NCBI RefSeq assembly: GCF_030503595.1
Contig: NZ_CP129966.1
Span: 1,550,001-1,614,000 of the forward strand
Source: Corynebacterium sp. P4-C1
GTDB taxonomy: Bacteria; Actinomycetota; Actinomycetes; Mycobacteriales; Mycobacteriaceae
Direction: 5' to 3'
Length of the DNA: 64,000 bases
Under the pieces are notes generated by a model. That model ran no database searches and was not told where the DNA came from. It saw only the letters and a program-made list of their open reading frames with translations. The number at the start of each line of letters is the position of its first letter. Positions within the stretch are counted from its first letter, which is position 1. Below are positions 49,104 through 57,105 of this stretch, one piece after another. The position numbers and the translations under genes are program-made.

Positions 49104-51614
49104 CTACAACGGCCGTGCGCCTAGTTCTTCCGCGAGCAGATCCATCGCCACTTCCGTGGGATTGCGACGGTCGAAGGAGCCTTCTTCCTGGGACTGGTCG
49201 ACCATGTCCCGCTCCTCGTCCTCGCGCGTGTAGGGCGCCGGTTCCTCGTCCGCCGGCGGCTCATCCTCCGGTTCCGGGGGCAGTGGCACGCCGCTGCTGA
49301 AGCTCGTTTCGCCGCCAAACCCCGTCTTCGGGCCAACAGGTCTGCCGCCCTCCGGCCGCGTCGCCGCTCCTCTCGCGTTGGCTGCTCCGGCTGCCGCGGC
49401 CGCAGCAGCAGCCGCAGCGCTACCGGCGCCCGGGGCCGCGCCGGCACCAGCTCCGCCGGTTGTCGCCGGAGTGGTCCCCCACGGGTCGTACTGCACCGGT
49501 GCCGGGGCCGGTTCCGGTGTGACGGCCTCTCGGTCACCGGCCACCGAGCCGTCGCTGGTCGGGGTCGGATCAGTAGGCTCATTGCCATCTGCGGCGTACG
49601 GGTCATCCCCAGTGTCACCGGTGTTACCGGTGACACTGGGGTCCTGTGCCGCGGCGACCGGTTCAGGCTCGCTACTCGGCCTTTGCTCCGCTTCCGGTTC
49701 CGGCTCCGACTCCGGTTCCCGCTCCGGACGCGCCGGACTCCAGGCCTGCGGCGCGCGTGGCGGGGCCTTAAATCCCGCGGCTTTTGGGTCGGTACCCACC
49801 ACGCAGCGCACCCCGACCCCGGTGCCGAGCTTCTCAGTCAGCACAGCAACGATGTCGTCGTTGTTGTGCTTGGAGTTGATGCTGTTCGCCAGCGCGCCAG
49901 TGTTGTGGCCGACGACGAGCGTGGAGCCATCCATGCCGAGTGGCTGCGCCTCGGTGAGCATGATCTCCGCGACCTTGTTGCGCTCGCCGACCGACTGGCG
50001 CAACGTGATCCACTCCCGGCGGATCCGTTCCATGAGCTCACCGGTGTCAACGTCCCGCGCCGGCGGCGCGGACTCCTCAGCGGCCTGGGAGGTACCCGAG
50101 TCCTCGGAGCGATTCCCAGCGCGATCCTCAACGTGGTGTTCGGCATCGCTCGCCGCAGGCACCTCGGGTTCGTGCGGCGGCTGCTGCTCAGACGGCTTCT
50201 CTTCAGGCTCCGGCTGGGCTGGTCGCTCCCGCTGTTCCGGCGTGGCCTGCTCTGCCACCGGCTTAGCCTGTCCCGCCTCCGACTTGGCGGCCTGGGCCTG
50301 CGTTACCTGCGGCCGCGGCGGCTTCTGCTCACGGGCGGATTTCGGCACCTCGCGGGGTGCGGGGGTCGATTGAGAGGTGACATTCGCAGTGGCCTGCACA
50401 GCGGCGGCCGCGGCAAGTGCCGCGGCGGCACCACGGGGCTGGTCGCCCACGCCGTTCGCCGAGGAAGAAGCATCTTGGATCTCAGTCAGGCCGGCAACAG
50501 CGGCAGGCGTCTGTGTGCCAGTGGCGACACCGAGGAGGTGGGCCATCATGATCTCGAGCAGCAGGCGCGGGGATGTCGCGCCGCGCAGGGAGGTGATGCG
50601 CTCGTTGACCTCGCTGGCCAGGGCGGCGAGCTGGTTGCCGGGGAATTTGTCGGCCTCGGCGGCGAGGATCTGGGCACGGTCCGTCGGGGCATCTACGAGC
50701 CCCTGGCCGAAGGCGTCCGGAACAGCGTGAATGATCATCAAGTCGCGCAGACGGTCAAGCAGGTCAATCGCGAAGCGGCGGGGCTCGTGGCCGGCCTCAA
50801 TCACGTCGTCGACGGCCTGGAACAGGGCGGAGGCGTCGCGGGCGGCGAGGGCGTCCACCGTGGCGTCGATAAGCGAAAGATCGGTGACCCCGAGAAGCGG
50901 CAACGCGAGCTCGTACGTCAACCCCTCGGGCCCGGCTCCCGCGAGCAGCTGGTCGAGGATCGACAGCGTGTCGCGCGGCGAGCCTCCCCCGGCGCGGATG
51001 ACCAGTGGGTAGACGTTCTCGTCGACCGCGACGCCTTCCGCCGCGACCGTGCGCTCGACGAGCTGGCGCATCGCCTGCGGCGTGAGCAGGCGGAACGGGT
51101 AGTGGTGGGTGCGCGAACGAATCGTGCCGATGATTTTTTCCGGCTCCGTCGTCGCGAAAATGAACACGAGGTGCTCCGGCGGCTCCTCCACGATCTTCAA
51201 CAAAGCATTCGCGCCCGCACCAGTGATCATGTGAGCCTCGTCGATGATGAACACGCGGTAGCGCGATTCCGCAGGCGCGAAATACGCACGTTCACGCAGC
51301 TCACGCATCTCGTCGACGCCGCCGTTCGACGCGGCGTCCATCTCCGTCACATCCAGGTTGCCCGGCCCGCCCGGCGCTAGCGCCACGCACGACGGGCACA
51401 CCCCGCACGGTGTCGACGTCGGGCCTTCAACACAGTTCAGCGAGCGTGCCAGAATGCGTGCCGACGATGTCTTTCCCGTCCCCCTCGGGCCCGAGAACAA
51501 ATAAGCGTGGTTGACGCGCCCGTTATCCAGCGCTGTGGACAGCGGGCGCGTCACCTGCTCCTGCCCAATCATCTCGGCGAACGAGGCTGGGCGATACTTC
51601 CGGTACAAAGCCAC
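49104..51614 (-). CDS. dnaX: DNA polymerase III subunits gamma/tau
   Basis: 836-residue clamp-loader ATPase. GTG 51614 gives VALYRKYRPASFAEMIGQEQ, the universal start; a frame running to 51881 only adds low-complexity residues. Walker A is FSGPRGTGKTSSARIL near 44, the zinc Cys set CVEGPTSTPCGVCPSC follows, and Walker B/DExx is FIIDEAHMITG near 120. After about residue 400 comes a Pro/Glu/Ala-rich linker, a tau-like segment (ERIRREWITLRQSVGERNKV), and an Ala/Gly-rich region before the end. No A-rich slippery site for making gamma is visible. Motif copy at 50865. Confidence 0.96.
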   Translation of the reverse strand: MALYRKYRPASFAEMIGQEQVTRPLSTALDNGRVNHAYLFSGPRGTGKTSSARILARSLNCVEGPTSTPCGVCPSCVALAPGGPGNLDVTEMDAASNGGVDEMRELRERAYFAPAESRYRVFIIDEAHMITGAGANALLKIVEEPPEHLVFIFATTEPEKIIGTIRSRTHHYPFRLLTPQAMRQLVERTVAAEGVAVDENVYPLVIRAGGGSPRDTLSILDQLLAGAGPEGLTYELALPLLGVTDLSLIDATVDALAARDASALFQAVDDVIEAGHEPRRFAIDLLDRLRDLMIIHAVPDAFGQGLVDAPTDRAQILAAEADKFPGNQLAALASEVNERITSLRGATSPRLLLEIMMAHLLGVATGTQTPAAVAGLTEIQDASSSANGVGDQPRGAAAALAAAAAVQATANVTSQSTPAPREVPKSAREQKPPRPQVTQAQAAKSEAGQAKPVAEQATPEQRERPAQPEPEEKPSEQQPPHEPEVPAASDAEHHVEDRAGNRSEDSGTSQAAEESAPPARDVDTGELMERIRREWITLRQSVGERNKVAEIMLTEAQPLGMDGSTLVVGHNTGALANSINSKHNNDDIVAVLTEKLGTGVGVRCVVGTDPKAAGFKAPPRAPQAWSPARPEREPESEPEPEAEQRPSSEPEPVAAAQDPSVTGNTGDTGDDPYAADGNEPTDPTPTSDGSVAGDREAVTPEPAPAPVQYDPWGTTPATTGGAGAGAAPGAGSAAAAAAAAAAGAANARGAATRPEGGRPVGPKTGFGGETSFSSGVPLPPEPEDEPPADEEPAPYTREDEERDMVDQSQEEGSFDRRNPTEVAMDLLAEELGARPL

Positions 51615-52158
51615 GGGTTTCACCCTACTAGGCACCCGCGACACCCACCGTGGGCCTGCCCGCGGGTGGGCACTGCCAGGGGGTGGGCACTGTCCGCATG
51701 CACTGCCAGCGGGTGCGGAGCCATCGATGCCTCCCCTGCAGCATGAGATGTGCCACATAAGCACCGGGGCATGAGCACTGCCGCATGAGCACCGGGGCAT
51801 GAGATGCGCGTAGTCCGCCATGGGCTGACCAGCATCAACCGTGTGGACGAACAGTTTCTTTTGCCTCAGCCGTATGTTCACTCAGTTCATGAGGTTGAGT
51901 TCCTGAGATTGAGTTCCTGCGATTCAGTCCATGCCCACCCAAAACCGTCGGCGCCCACCCCAAACCGCCGACATCCTCATCAACGAGTGAACCCTTCGCT
52001 TTTCGGCCGCTACCCGCCACGCCGCTGACGCGAAGCGGGCCCTTGCCCGTTCAATGCGGGAACAGGGCTGCGCTGTCCGGAAAATGGGGCAAGTGCTGGG
52101 AGTGCCTTGCAGCGCGCAGCGGGACTCGCGGCGGGCTCGAGCCAGGAAGTTCAAGACG
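51615..52158. other. 544-bp non-coding stretch with degenerate short repeats
   Basis: No credible gene on either strand. Short words repeat imperfectly: GGGTGGGCACTGCCAG (two runs near 51664-51690), GCATGAGCACCGGGGCATGAG (near 51756-51803), TTGAGTTCCTG (twice near 51894-51917), and CGCCCACCCCAAACCGCCGAC (near 51932-51971). The dnaX promoter must lie at its left end. The rest looks like expanding and decaying tandem repeats. Confidence 0.5.
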
Positions 52159-53553
52159 CTAGTCGTTGAGGCGGCCCGTCTCGGAAAGCACGCGCTCGCG
52201 GAGCCTGCCGGTGGCGGCGACGGCGGCGACGCAGCCGGCGAGTGCCAGCACGATCAGCGTGGCGAAGAAGGCGTGCCGCAGAAAAAGGGCGTCCACAGGC
52301 GCGATAACGATCACTAGTCCCATCATGCTGCCCATGCCGAAGCCCATGAGAGTCACCAATGCCATCGGGATTCCGACCTCGCGAATAGCCACAGAGGTGT
52401 GATATTTCACTGGAGCACCGATGAAGTAGAGGGACTTGGTCAGCTGCTTTTGCTCCACCACGGCCATCGCCTGGGTGAGCAGCGTGGAGAAGATCAGGAG
52501 GACGGCACCGAAGATCGCGGTGATGGCCACGCCGGTGGGGATGTCAGAGGTGACCATCTTCAGGGCGGGGTCATCCTCGACCTGCGGGACGGCAGAGAAC
52601 CCGCTGCCAGCACCCGCGATGAACGCGACGAAGTATAGCGCGGCGACGCGCTTCCAGGTCGTCCTCACCCCGCGGCCGACGCGGCGGGTGGCCACGTAGT
52701 TGGCAGAACCGGGGAGCAGGTAACTGACGCGGGCGATCAACTGTATCGCGCCGACGGCGATGAGAGCATTGACCATCAGCACGCCGGCGACAACAACGAG
52801 CATCGCGAAGAACTCGGTGGCATCGGCCTCCGGCGCGATCGTCAGCGTGCTCAAGTAGCGGTACAGGGCAATAGCCGCCGCCAATGAGATGACCAGGGTG
52901 ACCACATTCTGCCCCTTCGGCGGAATCTTCTTAGTCACGCCCAAGGGGGTAACAGCCACACGGCGCAAGGCGAGCCACACGGACGCGGCGGCGAGGGCGA
53001 GCACCACCACCCAGGCGACGGGCACGACCCACCAGGTGAGCATTTCCCAGGCGCCGATGCGCTTCTCCTGGAACGACAGCAGCGACCATGCCGGGATGCT
53101 GACCAGGTACAAAACGGTGCCGATGCCAAGGCCGACGAGGGCCTGGCGAAGGGCGTCGAGAATCATCATGCCGCGCACCTGCCCGGAGGTGGCGCCGATC
53201 AGGCGCAGGATCGCCAACTGTTCTTCGCGGCCGCCGAGGTTCGCCCGCGCAGCCTGGGTGAGCAATCCCAACAACGTGGGCACCACCAGCAACGACGCGA
53301 AGAGGGCGAGGAAGATATAGGGCATGGACAGTGGTCCGCCCGCGCTCTCCTGCACCTCAACGAGGCGCTCGTGCGGGTGCCAGTGGCGCTGCGCGAACAT
53401 CCACGTGCCGGCCACCAGAGTGCACAGGATCCACGTGGACACGGCGAACGCCACGAGCGATAAAGCGCGCACCCAGCGCTCGCCGGCCTGGCGCTGCGCA
53501 CGGCCCTCGCTCGAGGAGGACTGAGCGGCGTTCAGTAAGGTCACCGCGCTCAT
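52159..53553 (-). CDS. ABC transporter permease, FtsX/MacB-like
   Basis: 464-residue membrane subunit with ten or so predicted helices in two FtsX-like halves: GGREEQLAILRLIGATSGQVR near 130 and VVEQKQLTKSLYFIGAPVKY near 380 are the cytoplasmic coupling segments. The ATG at 53553 overlaps the ATPase stop by four bases. This type of transporter often works in antibiotic-peptide resistance or lipoprotein handling, and is frequently controlled by a neighbouring two-component system, as here. Confidence 0.8.
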   Translation of the reverse strand: MSAVTLLNAAQSSSSEGRAQRQAGERWVRALSLVAFAVSTWILCTLVAGTWMFAQRHWHPHERLVEVQESAGGPLSMPYIFLALFASLLVVPTLLGLLTQAARANLGGREEQLAILRLIGATSGQVRGMMILDALRQALVGLGIGTVLYLVSIPAWSLLSFQEKRIGAWEMLTWWVVPVAWVVVLALAAASVWLALRRVAVTPLGVTKKIPPKGQNVVTLVISLAAAIALYRYLSTLTIAPEADATEFFAMLVVVAGVLMVNALIAVGAIQLIARVSYLLPGSANYVATRRVGRGVRTTWKRVAALYFVAFIAGAGSGFSAVPQVEDDPALKMVTSDIPTGVAITAIFGAVLLIFSTLLTQAMAVVEQKQLTKSLYFIGAPVKYHTSVAIREVGIPMALVTLMGFGMGSMMGLVIVIAPVDALFLRHAFFATLIVLALAGCVAAVAATGRLRERVLSETGRLND

Positions 53554-54230
53554 GCCGGGACTCCCTTCGCGGTGCCCTCGGTGTGGATGAGGCCGTCGCG
53601 GATCTCGATCCGGCGGTCGCACCACTGCGCGATCTTCGGGTCGTGGGTGACCAGCACGAGTGTGACCCCGAATTTCATCGTCACAGCGGTGATCTGCTGC
53701 ATCACCTCGTGCCCGGTGGCCTGGTCGAGCGCGGCGGTGGGCTCGTCGGCGAAGACCACCGCCGGCGGACCGGCCAAAGCGCGCGCGATGGCGACGCGCT
53801 GGCCCTGCCCGCCGGATAGCTGCCCCGGGAAACGGTCCACAAAGTTCCCAAGACCAAGACGCGTGAGCATGTCCGTCGCCTCCGCGTGGGCTTTCGCGCG
53901 GGATTCACCGCGCATGATCTGCGGCAGCGCCACATTCTCCTTCGCGGTCAGCTCGGGCATGAGCTGGCCGTCCTGGAAGATGAAGCCGAAGTGGTCGAGC
54001 CGGAGTTGGGAGCGGGCGGCGTCGTTAAGCGATGCGATGTCGCGCCCGTTGAAGCGGACCTCGCCGTGGTCGGGGACGAGCACGCCTGACATGCAGTGGA
54101 GCAGCGTCGATTTGCCGGAGCCCGACGGGCCCATGATCGCGACGGACTCGCCGGGGCCGATATTCAGGCTGATTCCTTCGAGGACCCGTTGCTGGGTGAA
54201 TGATTTGGTGATGTCGTTGAGTTCGAGCAT
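53550..54230 (-). CDS. ABC transporter ATP-binding protein, LolD/MacB-like
   Basis: 226-residue ATPase. Walker A is MGPSGSGKSTLLHCMSG near 34, the Q-loop FIFQDGQLMPELTAKENVALP, the signature LSGGQGQRVAIARAL near 140, Walker B VVFADEPTAALD, and the H-loop LVTHDPK. The layout is that of the LolD/MacB/FtsE group. It is 92 bases from the divergent histidine kinase gene and coupled to the permease. Confidence 0.92.
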   Translation of the reverse strand: MLELNDITKSFTQQRVLEGISLNIGPGESVAIMGPSGSGKSTLLHCMSGVLVPDHGEVRFNGRDIASLNDAARSQLRLDHFGFIFQDGQLMPELTAKENVALPQIMRGESRAKAHAEATDMLTRLGLGNFVDRFPGQLSGGQGQRVAIARALAGPPAVVFADEPTAALDQATGHEVMQQITAVTMKFGVTLVLVTHDPKIAQWCDRRIEIRDGLIHTEGTAKGVPA

Positions 54231-54322
54231 GGTTCCTATTTCACCGCGTGCCGCGCGCGGCCACCATCGTGCAGACTCCCAAATACGGGTAGTGCCAGCA
54301 CTACCCCGCTACCCTCGCAATC

Positions 54323-55000
54323 ATGTGGCGGAAGAAGAACCACGAAGCCGAGGCCGCGCGGGCGATCCACGAACTGACGGCCTCGCGGCGCAAGATCGCG
54401 GAAGCGTACGAGGTGGAGCGCCTGCGCATCGAGCGCGACCTCCACGACGGCGCGCAGCAATATTTCGTGGCGGCGGCGATGAAGCTCGGCGAAGCACAGC
54501 TTGAAACAGACTCGCCGCTTCTCGACGCCGCCGCCCGAGACCTCAAAAACGGCCTCGACGCCCTGCGCCGCACCGTGCGGGGCATTCACCCGCGCGAGCT
54601 GACCGACCGCGGGCTCGTCGAGGCAGTCGAGACAGCCGCCGCGCAGTACGGCCCGCACGTCACGGTCCGCGCGCCGCACCCACTTCCGCTTATCGACGAC
54701 TCCGTCCTCGCCGCCGCCTATTTCTTCACTTCCGAAACCCTGACCAATGCCGCGAAGCACGCGCCGGGCGCGCCGGTCAGCGTGCTGATCACCAGCGATC
54801 ACACGCTGAATGTCGCAGTGACCGACTCCGGTGACGGCGGCGCGCGCTTCATGCCCGGCGGCGGCCTAGACGGCATGCGCGAGCGCATCGCCGCATTCGG
54901 CGGCGGGATCGAAGTGAATTCACCTCGCGGCGGCCCCACGACTATCGCCGCGCGGATACCGTTGCTGCTGTACCGGGGAGAAAGCGGGTTAGCTCAATGA
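54323..55000 (+). CDS. soluble HisKA_3-type sensor histidine kinase
   Basis: 225-residue kinase with no membrane helix and almost no sensor region. A short basic coil (1-35) leads directly to the HisKA_3 phosphorylation motif RIERDLHDGAQQ near 38-49. The ATPase part shows the N box FFTSETLTNAAKHAP near 137 and the glycine box GGGLDGMRERIAAFGGG near 180. It overlaps the response-regulator gene as ATGA. It probably reads a signal through the adjacent ABC transporter or another protein. Confidence 0.88.
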   Translation: MWRKKNHEAEAARAIHELTASRRKIAEAYEVERLRIERDLHDGAQQYFVAAAMKLGEAQLETDSPLLDAAARDLKNGLDALRRTVRGIHPRELTDRGLVEAVETAAAQYGPHVTVRAPHPLPLIDDSVLAAAYFFTSETLTNAAKHAPGAPVSVLITSDHTLNVAVTDSGDGGARFMPGGGLDGMRERIAAFGGGIEVNSPRGGPTTIAARIPLLLYRGESGLAQ

Positions 55001-55641
55001 AGATCGTGATCGCCGACGATTCCGCGCTGCTGCGCGAAGGTGTCGCAGGTCTGCTCACGCGGCGCGGCCACGAGGTTGTCGCGCAGGTGGGGGATGCGGA
55101 GGCGCTGCCGGGGGCCGTCGATAAGCATGCTCCCGATCTTGTGATCACTGATGTGCGCATGCCGCCCACAATGCGCGACGACGGCCTGCAGGCTGCGCTG
55201 AAATTGCGCGAAAGCGGCCCGGTGAATGTGCTCGTGCTCTCTCAGTACGTCGCGCCCGCGTACGCCCGCGAGCTGTTCTCCGGCGGCGACGGCGGCACCG
55301 GCTATCTGCTTAAAGACCGCGTCGCGGAGGTGAAAGACTTCGTCCATGCGTGCGAGACCGTGACCAGCGGCGGCGTGGTCATCGACCCCGATGTGGCCAG
55401 CGAGCTCATGGCCGCCAGCTCACAGTGGCTGACCACGCTCACCCCACGCGAACGCGAGGTCCTCGAGCTCATGGCAGAGGGCCTTTCCAATGCCGAAATC
55501 GCCGAGAAGCTCTACTTCTCCGGCGCCGCGGTGGCCAAACACGTCTCCAGTATCTTCTCCAAGCTGGGGCTCACCCCCGACGAGGAGAACCGCCGCGTCC
55601 GCGCGATCCTGATGTACCTGTCCGAGCGCGGCATCAGCTAG
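54997..55641 (+). CDS. NarL/LuxR-family response regulator
   Basis: 214-residue regulator. The receiver domain has acidic pocket VIADDSALLREG (5-16), phospho-Asp in DLVITDVRMPP near 51, and Lys in GYLLKDRV. The LuxR-type helix-turn-helix is near 150-205 (LTPREREVLELMAEGLSNAE, then IAEKLYFSGAAVAKHVSSIF). It is co-translated with the kinase. The likely target is the divergent ABC operon across the 92-bp gap. Motif copy at 55117 (VDKH). Confidence 0.93.
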   Translation: MKIVIADDSALLREGVAGLLTRRGHEVVAQVGDAEALPGAVDKHAPDLVITDVRMPPTMRDDGLQAALKLRESGPVNVLVLSQYVAPAYARELFSGGDGGTGYLLKDRVAEVKDFVHACETVTSGGVVIDPDVASELMAASSQWLTTLTPREREVLELMAEGLSNAEIAEKLYFSGAAVAKHVSSIFSKLGLTPDEENRRVRAILMYLSERGIS

Positions 55642-55720
55642 ATCCAGCCTCCACTCCACAGGCCAGTCCTGAGCACCGCAGGGCCCGCCATTGCTGAGGA
55701 GGAACGGAATAAAAAGAAAA

Positions 55721-55742
55721 GACCCCACCGTACGGTGGGGTC
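55721..55742. terminator. terminator of the small porin operon
   Basis: Perfect palindrome GACCCCACCG/TACGGTGGGGTC. On the minus strand it is followed by TTTTCTTTTTATT, so it terminates the porin genes (15 bases after their last stop). It may also serve the plus-strand response-regulator gene. Confidence 0.9.
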
Positions 55743-55757
55743 TACACGTGAGACGCG

Positions 55758-55919
55758 TTAGTTTTGCGGGAGCAAGCCCAGGAGCTGGGAAGCGCCGTCA
55801 GCGATCTTGACCCACGGGCCGACGAAGACGTATGCGAGGTCGTAGGCGGACGAGCCAGTCTCGCCCTCAGCCTTGGCAATCTCAATTGCGAACTTTGCGA
55901 TCGCTTTAATGATGTCCAT
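55758..55919 (-). CDS. small mycomembrane porin, PorA-like
   Basis: 53-residue peptide without signal sequence: starts MDIIKAIAKFAIEIAKAEG and ends WVKIADGASQLLGLLPQN, with one short amphipathic-helical core. AAGGAG is six bases before the ATG. It resembles C. glutamicum PorA in size, lack of signal peptide and the GLLG-like end, and it is the second gene of a two-gene operon with its own strong promoter and terminator. The alternative is another small amphipathic envelope peptide. Such porins are O-mycoloylated; Ser22, Ser23, Thr21 or Ser44 could be sites. Confidence 0.6.
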   Translation of the reverse strand: MDIIKAIAKFAIEIAKAEGETGSSAYDLAYVFVGPWVKIADGASQLLGLLPQN

Positions 55920-55986
55920 GATGACTCCTTAAGAGAGTGTTGGTTTGAAAGAGGAAGGTTTGGTGGCTGCGGCGAACCGCAAGTTG

Positions 55987-56124
55987 TTAGGCTACGGCCT
56001 TGATGGCCTCGGCGAGGTTGCCGGTGATGTCGAAGAGGCTAGCAACGCCCTCAGCGACCTTGCCCCAGCCTTCCCAGGTGTCAACGAAGTTGTCCAGGTG
56101 GAAAATGACGGTGTTCAGATCCAT
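55987..56124 (-). CDS. small mycomembrane porin, PorH-like
   Basis: 45-residue acidic peptide starting MDLNTVIFHLDNFVDTWEGW and ending NLAEAIKAVA. It has no signal sequence and an amphipathic helix pattern, and resembles C. glutamicum PorH, which also begins MDL. AAGGAT precedes the ATG. It is the first gene of the operon, 67 bases before the PorA-like gene. PorA and PorH together form the main cell-wall channel in corynebacteria; that these two do so here is inference from size, pairing and context. Confidence 0.6.
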   Translation of the reverse strand: MDLNTVIFHLDNFVDTWEGWGKVAEGVASLFDITGNLAEAIKAVA

Positions 56125-56218
56125 GTGAAAATCCTTACGTGTCAGCTTCGGGTTCCGCACGTTGACTGCGATAGCCCGAAGTCTCGGGTGGTGAACGCCT
56201 GATCTTTAAGGCAAGCTT

Positions 56219-56246
56219 ATTATATCTCGAGGGTCCCTACAGTCAA
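56219..56246 (-). promoter_or_regulatory. near-consensus promoter of the porin operon
   Basis: On the minus strand TTGACT (56246-56241), a 16-base spacer and a perfect TATAAT (56224-56219). Transcription would start near 56212, giving an 88-base leader before the PorH-like ATG. Consensus boxes are rare in this GC-rich genome and suggest very strong expression. The gap 56125-56532 (408 bp) holds only this promoter, its AT-rich upstream region and no gene. Confidence 0.8.
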
Positions 56247-56532
56247 CTCCTATTCTTCATCTTCTTCTACTGTTAACCTTGCCCGCTGGGACGTGTCGCC
56301 TCCTGGGAGAGGAAGGCCCCTGCGCCGGATCTGCAAGCCCATTACGTCGATTGCATTGGTAACGCTGGAAACTAGGCCAGTTTCAGCCGAAAATTCCGGT
56401 GCCACCGAGTCATACTTCAGTTCTGAGTGACCTACGGAATTTATCTCGCGTTAAATTAACCTTTACCTGAACTTCGGTCTGTGAAACACGTATAGATGCC
56501 TCCCTTTACCGCTTCGGAACGGCCCCTGCGGG

Positions 56533-57105
56533 CTAGTCCCGACACCAATCCCCGATCCTCGTTTGCCGGCGATGCAGGCGGCGCTCGAGCACCTCTATCC
56601 CCTGCTCTGAGGCGATCTCGTATTCGTCGTCGGTAAGCAGCACCAGCTCCAGCAACAGCGTCATGCGTGCCGGGGCACCGTCGTCGGTGGCGGGCTCGTT
56701 GACCAGCGGTGTGCCGCAGTCAAAGATCTGCGGCTCGCGCAGCAGGCCGTGGTGGACGGTGAGCGCCGGATCGTTCACCAGCCCCGGAAGCGCCGTTCCC
56801 GGCTGCCCCGGAATGCCTGCGGTGACCAGCGTGTTCCACGCACCCGCGACCGCCATGACGCGCTGTTGCGGGGTCGCGCCATCAGCGGCGCAGATGATCT
56901 CGCAGCGCACCTCTGTTACAGGAGCAACGCCGGTGCCATCCGCTTCGGGATCGTCAACAACGAGGCCGCTGTCGATCCCACTGAACCCGACGCTGACCGC
57001 CGCAGGGAGCACAGGTGCGACACCGATGGCCATCCCGTTAACGTCGAGAAGGTCCATGGGGCCCAGAACGTCGGTGAGCCAGGCGTGTGTTTCGGCGGGA
57101 GTCAC
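56533..57105 (-). CDS. suppressor-of-fused-like (SUFU) domain protein, tentative
   Basis: 190 residues from GTG 57105, which overlaps the aspT stop by one base. The body contains TEVRCEIICAADGATPQQRV, then AGAWNTLVTAG, a Pro-rich turn, and a C-terminal RMTLLLELVLLTDDEYEIAS with EQGIEVLERRL. This layout, with a final 'L-x-L-V-x-L-T-D-x-E' strand, is like bacterial SUFU domains, which are common in immunity-protein settings. No toxin gene is next to it. The call rests on pattern only. Confidence 0.45.
   Translation of the reverse strand: MTPAETHAWLTDVLGPMDLLDVNGMAIGVAPVLPAAVSVGFSGIDSGLVVDDPEADGTGVAPVTEVRCEIICAADGATPQQRVMAVAGAWNTLVTAGIPGQPGTALPGLVNDPALTVHHGLLREPQIFDCGTPLVNEPATDDGAPARMTLLLELVLLTDDEYEIASEQGIEVLERRLHRRQTRIGDWCRD

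Noticed and set aside
49104..50100. programmed frameshift in dnaX
   Set aside because: No A-rich slippery heptamer or downstream stem pattern, and the frame is open throughout.
51615..51881. 89-residue N-terminal extension of DnaX
   Set aside because: Cys/Pro/Gly-rich low-complexity translation of the repeat block. The universal DnaX start VALYRKYRP is at 51614.
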